62,447 nt of DNA from a virus. Under the pieces are notes generated by a model. That model did no database searches and was not told the origin of the DNA. It saw only the letters and a program-made list of their open reading frames with translations. The DNA lies in the IMG/VR virus record IMGVR_UViG_3300032275_000189, positions 1-62,447 of that record. One strand, given 5' to 3'. The position numbers were made by a program, and so were the translations under genes. Shown here in pieces: positions 37,941-46,765 of the stretch. How positions within the stretch are numbered: position 1 is the first letter of the stretch; each line of letters opens with the position of its first letter.

Positions 37941-39356
37941 ATGAACCTGAATTGGCTCAACAACATCTGTTGGCTTTCTGACTCGTACAAAATCAGCCAT
38001 TGGAAGCAATATCCACCTGGAACACGTCGCATTTACTCGTATTTCGAGTCCCGTTCCGGGTCAGTTCACCCCGCCACGACCTTTTTCGGCCTCCAATATT
38101 GGCTGAAGCAATATCTGGTTGGACAGGTCGTCACCGCCGAGAAAATCGACCGAGCGGAACGATTATTCAACCGACACTTCGGCGGCAAGGTCTTCAACCG
38201 TGAAGGTTGGGAATATATCCTGAACGCCCACGGCGGTCGTCTTCCAGTCGAAATCAAAGCGGCTCCCGAAGGAACCGTAGTTGGCGAATCCAACGTCCTG
38301 ATGACGGTGGAAAATACCGATGACAAGGTGGCTTGGTTGACTAACTACCTGGAAACCCTTCTGGTTCAGGTATGGTATCCTTCGACGGTGGCTACACAAA
38401 GCCGAGCGATGAGAAAGGTCATCCTCAAGTACCTTGCCCTGACCGGCGACACTTCACTGGTTGACTTCAAGTTGCACGACTTTGGCTTCCGTGGAGTTAC
38501 TTGTCCCGAACAAGCAGCAATCGGCGGCGCAGCACACCTTCTGAATTTCAGAGGAACCGATACTGCACCAGGATTGGTTTTCCATGACGAGTTTTACGGA
38601 CAGTACGATCAAGAATGTGCTGGCTTCTCGATTCCGGCTGCTGAACACAGCACGATTACATCGTGGGGTCGTGAACACGAAGTCGATGCTTGCCGCAATA
38701 TGCTGGTGCAATATCCAGACGGACTCGTGGCAACGGTGAGCGACAGCTACGATATTTTCAACTGCTGTGCCAACATTTGGGGCGGCGTCCTCAAGGACGA
38801 AGTTCTGGCCCGTGATGGCGTGCTAGTTGTTCGCCCGGACTCCGGTGATCCTCCGACCGTTGTGGTTAAGGTGTTGGATATTCTCGGCGATAAGTTTGGA
38901 GTCACCGTCAACTCAAAGGGATATAAAGTCCTGCACCCAAAGGTTCGAGTTATCCAGGGAGACGGCATCGACTTCAAGATGCTCGACCTGATTCTCTCGG
39001 CTATGGAGAAGGCTGGTTGGTCGGCTGACAACATCGCTTTCGGTTCGGGTGGTGGATTGCTCCAGAAACTCAACCGGGATACGCAACGGTTCGCCTTCAA
39101 GTGTTCTTCGGCGGTCGTTGGCGAGGAAGTCCGAGACGTTTACAAGCAGCCTGTCACGGACGGCGGCAAGAAGTCCAAAGCTGGACGACTGAAGCTGGTG
39201 TGGTCAGAGGCGGGCGCACATGGCAAGGTGTTGCAAACCGTGAGTGAGGCCGATCCTCGTCCAGACCAGTTGCAGTTCGTTTTCAGAAACGGCGAACTTC
39301 TGGTGGATCAGACGCTTACTCAAATCCGAGAAGCGACTACGCATACGATTTTGTAA
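37941..39356 (+). CDS. nadV: Nicotinamide phosphoribosyltransferase (NAMPT, NadV)
   Basis: The 471-residue protein has the normal NAMPT length and motifs: LSDSYKISHWKQYP near 12-25, YFESR, LHDFGFRGV, GTD, SIPAAEHST near 228-236 with the catalytic His, and VVRPDSGDPP near 292-301 for phosphoribosyl binding. It joins nicotinamide and PRPP to make NMN, rebuilding NAD+. This fits phage NAD-salvage (for example after host NAD depletion) and would also feed the NAD-using ADP-ribosyltransferase and glutamate dehydrogenase. It has its own sigma70 promoter. No NMN adenylyltransferase is seen here. Confidence 0.93.
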   Translation: MNLNWLNNICWLSDSYKISHWKQYPPGTRRIYSYFESRSGSVHPATTFFGLQYWLKQYLVGQVVTAEKIDRAERLFNRHFGGKVFNREGWEYILNAHGGRLPVEIKAAPEGTVVGESNVLMTVENTDDKVAWLTNYLETLLVQVWYPSTVATQSRAMRKVILKYLALTGDTSLVDFKLHDFGFRGVTCPEQAAIGGAAHLLNFRGTDTAPGLVFHDEFYGQYDQECAGFSIPAAEHSTITSWGREHEVDACRNMLVQYPDGLVATVSDSYDIFNCCANIWGGVLKDEVLARDGVLVVRPDSGDPPTVVVKVLDILGDKFGVTVNSKGYKVLHPKVRVIQGDGIDFKMLDLILSAMEKAGWSADNIAFGSGGGLLQKLNRDTQRFAFKCSSAVVGEEVRDVYKQPVTDGGKKSKAGRLKLVWSEAGAHGKVLQTVSEADPRPDQLQFVFRNGELLVDQTLTQIREATTHTIL

Positions 39357-39633
39357 GCATTCGATTCCGGCTAATTCCAATCTCATCGGGGCAATCATCG
39401 TGACAATCGGTGGTTGCCCCGATTGTTTTATATCGCCGCTCCATGAGATCATCTTGAATGCGGCTGATTGCGCCACTGACCACAAGACTTTTCAGAGTCT
39501 CGTAGACAGCCGCAGAAAGCGGCTGGTCGCCTTGGTGCCTATATCCGCTACGCAATACGGACTTGACGACTTCAACGTGCTTGAGGCCATCTGGCTGGGA
39601 CTGAACGATTTCGCATACGAGCTTGGCAAGCAT
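39337..39633 (-). CDS. Small winged-helix-like protein
   Basis: The 98-residue protein shows a winged-helix-like pattern (LKHVEVVKSVLRSGYRHQG, AAVYETLKSLVVSGAISR). GAGGAG lies upstream of the ATG and a textbook promoter precedes it at 39695-39723. It overlaps the NAMPT stop by 20 bp from the other strand. It may be a regulator, possibly of neighbouring genes. Confidence 0.65.
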   Translation of the reverse strand: MLAKLVCEIVQSQPDGLKHVEVVKSVLRSGYRHQGDQPLSAAVYETLKSLVVSGAISRIQDDLMERRYKTIGATTDCHDDCPDEIGISRNRMLTKSYA

Positions 39634-39694
39634 GGGTTTGCTCCTCTGAGCGTCCCTGCTCTAAAAAATATCTGTTGTACACCTACGACATCAG

Positions 39695-39723
39695 ATTCTA
39701 GCCCGATTTAGGAAAACAGTCAA
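39695..39723 (-). promoter_or_regulatory. Sigma70 promoter for the winged-helix gene
   Basis: On the minus strand TTGACT (39718-39723), a 17-bp spacer and TAGAAT (39695-39700). It reads towards the 39633 start. Confidence 0.7.
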
Positions 39724-39746
39724 GTTAAGAATTGGTTGTAAACCCA

Positions 39747-40361
39747 TCAGTTTTGGGCTTTGCGAGTCTCACACCAATCAGCAAATGAAGTCTTATTTGG
39801 GAATTTCTTCCTGATCGCTCGCAAGTAGCCGGGCCACGCCTCTTTGAATTTGGGATGCAATTTCATCCCATCCACTTTGTCCAAAGACGCCCATTCTGAC
39901 GCATCGTGTTCTTTTGAAAGCTGTACGTCGAAAGGCTTTGCGACTGCCATCAGATATGTGTGGAAGTGGTGTGCGCCGTCTCTGGAATGGAAATGTCCGA
40001 AGCGTTGTCCTTCGACATTTCCACATTCTTCTCTGGATTCTCGGTGAGCCACATCAAGCGGTGCTTCGCCTTCTTTTGCCTTTCCACCTGGAATGCCCCA
40101 ATGACCGGCGTAGTCGCCAGAATCATCTCTCTTTAGCAAAAGAATCTTATCTCCATCGGTGAATACGATGCCAGCGCCCAATCGACCCCAATATTTGGTG
40201 CCGCCCTTGCCAATGCGATGAAACTGCTCTGCCATATCTGCCACAGTTGGATATATCTCTTGGCGAGTTATTCCCCATTGTTTGCAAATATCGCAAAGCG
40301 GAAGTTCTTGAGCGATTTCGTTTATGTTCGCTCCGCAGTGTTGGCAAATATCGTGGTTCAT
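39747..40361 (-). CDS. Nudix hydrolase with N-terminal zinc ribbon
   Basis: The 204-residue protein begins with two CxxC pairs (CQHC, CDIC: residues 5-30), then a Nudix domain with the box G-x5-E-x7-REx2EExG clearly present (from GGKAKEGE to REECG, near 102-124). It hydrolyses a nucleoside diphosphate linked to another group; the substrate cannot be told. Closeness to NAMPT suggests NAD(H), ADP-ribose or capped RNA as candidates. The start at 40361 overlaps the preceding stop (TAATG) and has AAAGGG. Confidence 0.85.
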   Translation of the reverse strand: MNHDICQHCGANINEIAQELPLCDICKQWGITRQEIYPTVADMAEQFHRIGKGGTKYWGRLGAGIVFTDGDKILLLKRDDSGDYAGHWGIPGGKAKEGEAPLDVAHRESREECGNVEGQRFGHFHSRDGAHHFHTYLMAVAKPFDVQLSKEHDASEWASLDKVDGMKLHPKFKEAWPGYLRAIRKKFPNKTSFADWCETRKAQN

Positions 40362-40954
40362 TATCCCTTTGGACCTCTCTTCAATGGCACTGGTTTCATT
40401 TTCGCAACATGACGATCTGGCTGTCCCTTCAGATGGTGCATCATGTTGTGCAATTCCTTCGTAACCTCTGCCGCTGAATCTCCGTTGCACTTCTGAGCGT
40501 GCTGAACGGATACAGTACGACGGTCCTTGTTATAAAAGCCCTTGCTAATGACAAAACAATTATGATCTGTATTCCAGGTCACAACCCCCGTCCATTCGCC
40601 ATCATCCCAATTACGAGACGAGACAAGCAGACGGAGGGGTTTCTCCGTAAAGACATGCTTGGTGTGGTATCCGTGGTTTTTCAGAGCAGCACTTACATAT
40701 CCAAGGCATATCTTGGCAAATCCTTCCAAGGATTCCTTCGAGGTAGTGCGATAATTAACTTCAATTGCATATCTGGATGTCTCGACAGCTTCGACTAGAT
40801 TTTCTTCCAGATATTCATGGTGGGTTTTCATGCCGCCCCGTAGGGTTGTGGCAAAATACTCTTGGCAAATACGCAAGAAGTCCTCACGCTCTACCTTGAG
40901 TTCGGTGTGCGTGTCGGTGCTTTGTTCATTTCGCCATGCTTGAAAATCTTTCAT
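40361..40954 (-). CDS. Tag-like N-terminus, uncharacterised protein
   Basis: The 197-residue protein begins MKDFQAWRNEQ, fitting the aromatic part of the tag with a less standard cut site (RNE). The body is mixed alpha/beta with several His residues and a basic C-terminus (KMKPVPLKRGPKG). ATG 40954 overlaps the methyltransferase stop as ATGA and has AAAGGA. An upstream start would add three residues. No family recognised. Confidence 0.65.
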   Translation of the reverse strand: MKDFQAWRNEQSTDTHTELKVEREDFLRICQEYFATTLRGGMKTHHEYLEENLVEAVETSRYAIEVNYRTTSKESLEGFAKICLGYVSAALKNHGYHTKHVFTEKPLRLLVSSRNWDDGEWTGVVTWNTDHNCFVISKGFYNKDRRTVSVQHAQKCNGDSAAEVTKELHNMMHHLKGQPDRHVAKMKPVPLKRGPKG

Positions 40955-41808
40955 GAATCCCATCCTTTATCGCTTAGTTCGCAGTCGAAATTGGTCCAAA
41001 TGACTTCTTGTCTTTGACTCTTTTTGCCATTTTGGAGAGTCGAATTCGCATAACACGAAGCCCTTCTTGATTCCTTCCAGCCTGCCAATGTCGTGGAATA
41101 CAACTCATTTATATATCCAGAAAGAACCACCTTGCCCTGCACTGTAAGCAACAAATTCAACAAACTTAGATGTTGTTCGTCACTGAATTCATGCCGATAA
41201 TTTTCACCACCAGATCGGGAACTCATCAAATAAGGGGGATCGACATAATGTAGTGTATCAGGGGTATCGTATCTTTGTATTGCGTCCAATGCGTCAATGT
41301 GTTCGATTTGAACATCTTTGATTCGGCTACAGACATCTTCAAGCCCTTCTATGGCTCCCAGCCATTGATTCACAGGCAATGCTCTTTTTTGACGGGCATC
41401 TTTTTTTGTGTAACTCCAACGACCAGGAGTTGCTCTGGTTGCTAATCCACTTCTGACTTGCCTTGCTCGCACAAAAAAGCGTCGAGCCTTTTCAATCGGA
41501 CTGTCTATTTGCTCAGTGCAAGAAATGGCAAACTCTTCACGAGAGTAAGGAGTCAATTCCAACAATGAAATAAGTTCTTTAGGGTGGGTTCTCAATACTC
41601 TAAAGAAATTGACCACTTCGCTGTAAATGTCATTATAAACCTCAACTTCGCTGGGAATCTTGTTTAACAAGATCGCTCCAGAGCCAGCAAAAGATTCGAC
41701 ATAAACTTTATGCTTAGTATTGTTTACTACGGGCAATAGCCAATCAAGGTGACAAGTTTTACCGCCATACCAAGAAAAAGCACTGATGTCATTTTTTCTT
41801 CGTCTCAT
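40951..41808 (-). CDS. DNA adenine-N6 methyltransferase, D12 class (second copy)
   Basis: The 285-residue protein has FSWYGGKTCHL (SAM-binding start, residues 11-21), VESFAGSGAILLN near 37-49 and DPPY at 190-193. It differs clearly from the enzyme at 4826, so it probably recognises another site. It is linked by overlaps to the neck gene upstream and the tagged gene downstream, so it is likely expressed late. Confidence 0.9.
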   Translation of the reverse strand: MRRRKNDISAFSWYGGKTCHLDWLLPVVNNTKHKVYVESFAGSGAILLNKIPSEVEVYNDIYSEVVNFFRVLRTHPKELISLLELTPYSREEFAISCTEQIDSPIEKARRFFVRARQVRSGLATRATPGRWSYTKKDARQKRALPVNQWLGAIEGLEDVCSRIKDVQIEHIDALDAIQRYDTPDTLHYVDPPYLMSSRSGGENYRHEFSDEQHLSLLNLLLTVQGKVVLSGYINELYSTTLAGWKESRRASCYANSTLQNGKKSQRQEVIWTNFDCELSDKGWDS

Positions 41809-42680
41809 TACATCATTCTTGGGCCAAGAAGATCGCCAAATCTAGTAAGCAATCTTTCTTCCCAATCCTTCTTCTCTTGAAGACCTTCAGCGAGAATTGC
41901 CTGCCCATCCAACTGAACGCCGCCACCGGGACCAGGAGGATTGGCAATACGACTACGAATGCGACCCAATACAATCTTGGCAAATGCCAAAGCACCTTCC
42001 TGCATTGCTTGAGTTACCATGCGGAAATCTGGTTTTTTTTGAAGATACCGAACTGCTACAGGATAGCTGCGATATGGAATTGGATACAGCTTAATATGGT
42101 TGTAGCCACCGAGGAATTCCCAACCACCTTGCTGCCCAGAGATTCTATTGTACATATCCTCGTATTGCTTGTACAAAACCCAATCCGACATCTTGCCCCA
42201 AACTGGCTGTTGCGGATTTATACCACCAGCAACTGAACCATAAGCCCCGCCGCCCATGTAATCCAGAGGAATTACGCCACCGAGATCGGAGGCTGAGAAG
42301 GCATAATTTGCTGTTTCTTTGTAGGAAATTTGTCTAATGAAGCCAACATCTGGTGGCATTTGATAGACGCTTTGCCCTGGCACCGTATAGAAGGTGTGAT
42401 ACTGAAAGTATTCCATTGGGGCGTAATCTTCAAATATTTGTAGAGCGAAATCAATGCAGTTTTCGATCTGCTGATCGTCCAATTCAAGCGGCAATACTGG
42501 AGCGCCGAGCATTGTTAGGACATATTCTTTGATTTGACCACGCACTTTTCCTCGATTTTTGCGTGGACCTATCTTATCTAAAGGATCAGTAGGGCCTAAA
42601 TCTCCGCAGCCCTGTCCACAGGAAAGTTGTGAGAATTGGTCCTTGGTCGGTCGTGGGATAAAAAGCATATTATTCATCAT
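41808..42680 (-). CDS. Neck protein, T4 gp13-like
   Basis: The 290-residue protein matches the gp13 neck family. The conserved early block EYVLTMLGAPVLPLELDDQ runs into a segment ENCIDFALQIFEDY (near 50-85), followed by a beta-rich middle. Near the end an AFAKIVLGRIRS helix precedes a PGGGVQLDG element and a charged EGLQEKKDWEERL helix. In T4 it helps close the packed head and join the tail. The start has no ribosome site, and a near-palindromic TATATA box is shared with the divergent 42729 gene. Confidence 0.72.
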   Translation of the reverse strand: MMNNMLFIPRPTKDQFSQLSCGQGCGDLGPTDPLDKIGPRKNRGKVRGQIKEYVLTMLGAPVLPLELDDQQIENCIDFALQIFEDYAPMEYFQYHTFYTVPGQSVYQMPPDVGFIRQISYKETANYAFSASDLGGVIPLDYMGGGAYGSVAGGINPQQPVWGKMSDWVLYKQYEDMYNRISGQQGGWEFLGGYNHIKLYPIPYRSYPVAVRYLQKKPDFRMVTQAMQEGALAFAKIVLGRIRSRIANPPGPGGGVQLDGQAILAEGLQEKKDWEERLLTRFGDLLGPRMM

Positions 42681-42686
42681 GGTAAT

Positions 42687-42695
42687 CTATATATC
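42687..42695. promoter_or_regulatory. Late-promoter-like box CTATATATC between divergent virion genes
   Basis: It lies 33 bases before the ATG at 42729. Its complement GATATATAG lies just before the 42680 start, so one box could serve both strands. No -35 box is present. Confidence 0.45.
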
Positions 42696-42728
42696 AGGAG
42701 CATGAGTGAAACTCGTAAAGGTAGGACT

Positions 42729-45700
42729 ATGGCTGTAATCACAAGAACATTCCGTGGGTTTTTTGAACAAAAATTCCAGGAAGAAAAAGCAACCCGATAC
42801 TTTAGGCCCGACTGTTTCGTTACAGAAATGGCTATTCGTCACCACATTCGCAATGATATGCCAATTAAATTTGACGATGACGATCTTGAATTCCTACGAC
42901 AGTTTCCGCATGATTTTTGGGTAAATGCGAAGAAAGCTCGATATGAAATGCTGTTTAGAGCAGTGCAGGGCTTGCACAATAAAAGACACGACGAATATAA
43001 GCAAAAAGAATTAGTACAAGCAATTGTCGCTGCTATGGAAACAGGCGAGTGGAGCCACCTTGGTCCTTCGGAAAAAAATCCAGAGGGGATTGTGCCAGCT
43101 TGGGAAATTGCGCACTTAAAACAAAACTCTAAGGCGATGAATCGCAATCAAAAAGAAGCACATGCTGAAAAATTGGCCCACGAGTTTATCAGAAAACAAA
43201 CAGCACACGTTGACGAACCAAAGGAAGCAGTTCCATGTGCGCCCAACTTGCCACCCGAATACTCGTGCTTTACGCTTACCTCTAGCGATACATCGGCCAA
43301 ACCAAGAAAGCAAACATTCACGGCAAAGCCATTTTTGAATCGGCTTTACCATAAGTTGGAAACTACGCCTGGAGAGGAGTTCCATCCAGAGTCAGGTCTG
43401 CAAGGTCGAGGCAAATACGGCTTTGATATGACCGATCCGATTGATGGCAAAAAGAACATTCAAAAAGTCTTAGATGATGATGGAGACGAAATTAAGGTTA
43501 AAGGATCGCATTTAACTTCGGGATTTAAGTTTCCATCGGGAGATACAATTAGCCTCCAAATGGGTAAATTTTTAAGTGCAAATGCCAGCCACATCTTTGG
43601 AAAGCTGCCAGAAGATGTCGAGTGGAAAGAAATGAAAGGCAAGCAAGATACTTGGTCGGCTAAATTTGTCAAAAATCAACTAAGAAAGAAAATTGAAGCA
43701 GGATTAAGAAGAACATGGAAAGGAACCGACCCTGACCTTCGCACAGAAGTAAACAAACAAGTAAATGCAGAACTTTTTGAGAGAGTGCAAAAAGGAGAAT
43801 TTAGAGGGCCACCGATTCCAGGTGTGGCTCCCAAAGGATTTCCAATTGGAATCAAAATGACATCAAAAGGCCCGAAGTTTGTAAACCCTCCTCTTTATTT
43901 GCCAGTCAAAAAGCAAATGATTCAAAAGGTCATAGATGGGAAAGTACAGTCCGTTCCTGTGGACGTGCCTATCGTTAATCCTGCGCATTATCTTCGTGAA
44001 TTGGGGAAAGAAGAATCTGACTACGAACACGAATATGATTCTCAAGGGAATGAAAGAAGGAAATACAATCCTGAGACTGGACAGCCGATCTACAAAGTAC
44101 CGGAAGACCAATTAAGAGGGTATGACAAATCTTTTGTCCATGTTCCAGATGATGTTTATGGAAAACAAAAACACATGGCTCCGGGAGCATTGGATGCTAA
44201 CCATGATTCTGAACAAGTCTTGCACATGACTAGAGGAAACCCTAAATGGCAAGAAACTTATGACAAAATATTTCAGAGTCAACAAAGAGTTCACATGGAT
44301 CAAAATGGCAAAATAACGCCTGATCCAAATGGAGCTTTCTATGAAGACATTGCCAAAGGCATGAAAAAGTGTCTATGGTCAGATGCCTGTGGTGGCGCTA
44401 CGTCGCATGAAAGAGAAATTTTCAAGCACGATCTTGAAGGGTTCCACTCATACATCGTTACAAAAATGGTTCAAGCTATGGACGACCCTGATCTACTCAC
44501 GCCAGATGGCCGTATGGGTTTTGCATACAACAAAATAACAACTGTATTACAAAAAGACCAAGGCAAGGGCGGTGGTCCTCGTCGTATGAGGATGATAAAT
44601 CGTGGCACTGATTCTCGCAATGTCAGCTTTAGTGGTGGTGGAGATGCCAACATTGAAGATGATCTCATGAGTCGAGTTGCATCTAGTGGTGGCAAGATTG
44701 GCAAAAAAAAGCGTGGCAAAGGCCAGCGTGAATGGGACACAAGTGGATTGGCCACTCCGTACAACATTTCCGTTATGCGTGACGCTATAAGGAAAATGCA
44801 ACAAGATGCAGCAAAGGCCGATGATCTTACTCATACAGCAAAAGAACTAAGCAATCATGAAACTGGTGTTCACATCATTAAAATGATTCGTGATGGCATC
44901 AACTCGCAAATTGACTTCAAGTTATTCTTAGGCAACACACTTGGTACTCTGTATAGAAACACCGGAATGTCGCAAGAAGAGGCCAAAGAAACCGCAGAGA
45001 GATTGGTTAAGGGCTGGATTGATGAAGATGGACTTAGAACATCCGAACAATTGATGTCTGCGTTCCAAAATCACCCCTTGGTAAAACAAGCAATAGAAGT
45101 CGGCTCAGGTGATGCTGGAAAGATTCATCCTGTTGATGACGATCAAGAATCAGACAAAGAGTTAAAGAGTGCTTTGCATTACTTGCAATTTTACTTCGAC
45201 AATATGGAAGAAGCTGATTTTGAAGAAAAAGATGAGAAGCAATTCAACTTGCTGGCAAAACGGGGTGCAAAATATGGCAACTTTATACAAGAACTTATTC
45301 TAAATAAAATTGTCGGCAAGGACAACACCAATGTAATGGACCGAGTTCAGGCTGAAATCAATCGACGCTTTAATTTGCCAGCACCAGCGGCATCACCAGC
45401 GGCATCACCAGCGGCATCACATGCGGCTAGAGAAATTACGCCTCCGACAAAGACAACGGCACAGGCAGAAATTACGCCTCCGATAAAGCCAACGACCTTG
45501 AAAGACAAGATTGCTCAACGAAAGGGTCAGAATCAAACAACACCAGAGGCACAGCCAGAACCAGCAGTAGCTCCTGCTCCTACAGCGCCAGCCCCGGCTG
45601 CGGCTCCACAGCAAGTTCCTACGCCTACGGAAAGTGTTGATGATCTATTTGAAAAAAGGAATTGGCTTGGTCTTGCTCACCATCCACATTACTTGAGAAA

Positions 45701-45833
45701 TCACTCATCAGATTTAACAGAACAGAAGAAGAAGTTGCTCAATTACTTCCACACAAGCAAGGATAAGTACCAGCCACACGAGTACGCTTCGGCTGTTGCA
45801 AATCTTGAAAAATCAATAAGGGAAGGATCATAA
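42729..45833 (+). CDS. Large probable virion/internal protein
   Basis: This is a 1034-residue soluble protein starting MAVITRTFRGFFEQKFQEE, which loosely resembles the tag. It is charged throughout, with a Gly-rich basic stretch near 620-680, and has an Ala/Pro-rich linker near 885-960 with short repeats (PAAS three times, EITPP twice) before a final small domain. I recognise no enzyme motif. AGGA precedes ATG 42729, and the late-type box fits that start. A longer frame begins upstream but inside the promoter. A structural or injected protein is my inference. Confidence 0.7.
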   Translation: MAVITRTFRGFFEQKFQEEKATRYFRPDCFVTEMAIRHHIRNDMPIKFDDDDLEFLRQFPHDFWVNAKKARYEMLFRAVQGLHNKRHDEYKQKELVQAIVAAMETGEWSHLGPSEKNPEGIVPAWEIAHLKQNSKAMNRNQKEAHAEKLAHEFIRKQTAHVDEPKEAVPCAPNLPPEYSCFTLTSSDTSAKPRKQTFTAKPFLNRLYHKLETTPGEEFHPESGLQGRGKYGFDMTDPIDGKKNIQKVLDDDGDEIKVKGSHLTSGFKFPSGDTISLQMGKFLSANASHIFGKLPEDVEWKEMKGKQDTWSAKFVKNQLRKKIEAGLRRTWKGTDPDLRTEVNKQVNAELFERVQKGEFRGPPIPGVAPKGFPIGIKMTSKGPKFVNPPLYLPVKKQMIQKVIDGKVQSVPVDVPIVNPAHYLRELGKEESDYEHEYDSQGNERRKYNPETGQPIYKVPEDQLRGYDKSFVHVPDDVYGKQKHMAPGALDANHDSEQVLHMTRGNPKWQETYDKIFQSQQRVHMDQNGKITPDPNGAFYEDIAKGMKKCLWSDACGGATSHEREIFKHDLEGFHSYIVTKMVQAMDDPDLLTPDGRMGFAYNKITTVLQKDQGKGGGPRRMRMINRGTDSRNVSFSGGGDANIEDDLMSRVASSGGKIGKKKRGKGQREWDTSGLATPYNISVMRDAIRKMQQDAAKADDLTHTAKELSNHETGVHIIKMIRDGINSQIDFKLFLGNTLGTLYRNTGMSQEEAKETAERLVKGWIDEDGLRTSEQLMSAFQNHPLVKQAIEVGSGDAGKIHPVDDDQESDKELKSALHYLQFYFDNMEEADFEEKDEKQFNLLAKRGAKYGNFIQELILNKIVGKDNTNVMDRVQAEINRRFNLPAPAASPAASPAASHAAREITPPTKTTAQAEITPPIKPTTLKDKIAQRKGQNQTTPEAQPEPAVAPAPTAPAPAAAPQQVPTPTESVDDLFEKRNWLGLAHHPHYLRNHSSDLTEQKKKLLNYFHTSKDKYQPHEYASAVANLEKSIREGS

Positions 45834-46102
45834 TGGCAAGTTGGATGGATTACATGAGTAACCCCCGTGGGCATTACTTAAAGAAGACAATGTTTGAAGT
45901 GCTGCAAGAAAGATATGCACAGAATGAACAAATAATTGAAAGAATGGGAGTCACCCTCCTTACAGAGAGCGACCTTACTGCGTTTATGAAATTGGTCGGT
46001 GACATTTACGAGATGGCTTATTTGAAAGCTGTCAACGACCATAGAGAGCAACTTCAAAAAGCAGGACTGGTTGCACGGATTGTACCGCCAGGAAAGTCAT
46101 AG
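45833..46102 (+). CDS. Small helical protein downstream of the large virion gene
   Basis: The 89-residue protein begins MASWMDYMSNPRGHYL and is mostly helical and amphipathic. Its start overlaps the large gene's stop (TAATG). It may be a chaperone or subunit partner of that protein. No family recognised. Confidence 0.65.
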   Translation: MASWMDYMSNPRGHYLKKTMFEVLQERYAQNEQIIERMGVTLLTESDLTAFMKLVGDIYEMAYLKAVNDHREQLQKAGLVARIVPPGKS

Positions 46103-46720
46103 ATCGAAAGAGGGCTGGTGATCTGAAGGCGTTGCCGATAAGACCCAGCCCCCTCCTTTTTGTTCTTTTCCCTGGACTCGCCACCATCGTTTGTAGCCTT
46201 GCTTTGGAAAAAGGATGGACCCGGCATTGATTGAATCAGCATCAGTCCAAACTTCAATGAACAAATCTTGTTGATTCAGGATGACGCCTTCAAAAGAAGT
46301 TGGTTTTCCATATTGGACAGTAGTATAAGAATCGCCATAAAGGGAATCTTTCCTGGTTCTCAAAACAGCGGGCAGACAATGAATAAATGTCTTTTCAATT
46401 CCGCTGTCTGTAGATGCTCTGAGTTCTTCTCTTTGTAAGTCGGGTTGAACGACAGGCTTTCTCTCAACTTGAGGTGGGGTGGATTCCGTTTTGGCCTCAG
46501 ACACCTTAATTTCGGCTTTGGCCTTGTCTAAAGCAGACAAAAAGGTGTCCCGAACATCAAAATCGGATGTTAAAGGGGTAACTTGATTGGTGTCTTTGGC
46601 GGTTTCACCATCCCACTGCATATTATGGACTGTGAATCCTTCCCATGTTTCTTGGGTCTTCATAACCGGATTTGGTGCGGCGAGCTTATATAAGCTACCG
46701 TCTTTATTGCGTAGTGTCAT
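46097..46720 (-). CDS. Probable virion protein sharing an N-terminal motif with the neck gene
   Basis: The 207-residue protein begins MTLRNKDGSLYKLAAPNPVM, parallel to MGLKNLDGTPYQLRGSVQMF of the 47322 gene. A Glu/Pro-rich linker is in the middle and a beta-rich C-terminus (SYTTVQYGKPTSFEG) follows. A GTATATA box lies four bases before the ATG, and no ribosome site is present. Likely late and structural; the role is unknown. Confidence 0.6.
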   Translation of the reverse strand: MTLRNKDGSLYKLAAPNPVMKTQETWEGFTVHNMQWDGETAKDTNQVTPLTSDFDVRDTFLSALDKAKAEIKVSEAKTESTPPQVERKPVVQPDLQREELRASTDSGIEKTFIHCLPAVLRTRKDSLYGDSYTTVQYGKPTSFEGVILNQQDLFIEVWTDADSINAGSILFPKQGYKRWWRVQGKEQKGGGWVLSATPSDHQPSFDL

Positions 46721-46723
46721 GCA

Positions 46724-46732
46724 ATATATACG
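46724..46732 (-). promoter_or_regulatory. Late-promoter-like box CGTATATAT, directly before ATG
   Basis: CGTATATA ends four bases before the ATG at 46720 on the minus strand. Confidence 0.4.
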
Positions 46733-46765
46733 TCGATTTGTGATTAGAAAAAGGAAGAATGAATT

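Noticed and set aside
39244-39711. A 155-residue plus-strand frame after NAMPT
   Set aside because: It lies mostly opposite the winged-helix gene (39337-39633), which has a ribosome site and a sigma70 promoter, and it overlaps NAMPT in another frame.
42729-45833. Calling the 1034-residue protein a polymerase or tape measure
   Set aside because: No catalytic motif is visible, and there are none of the long coiled coils or membrane segments typical of tape measures.
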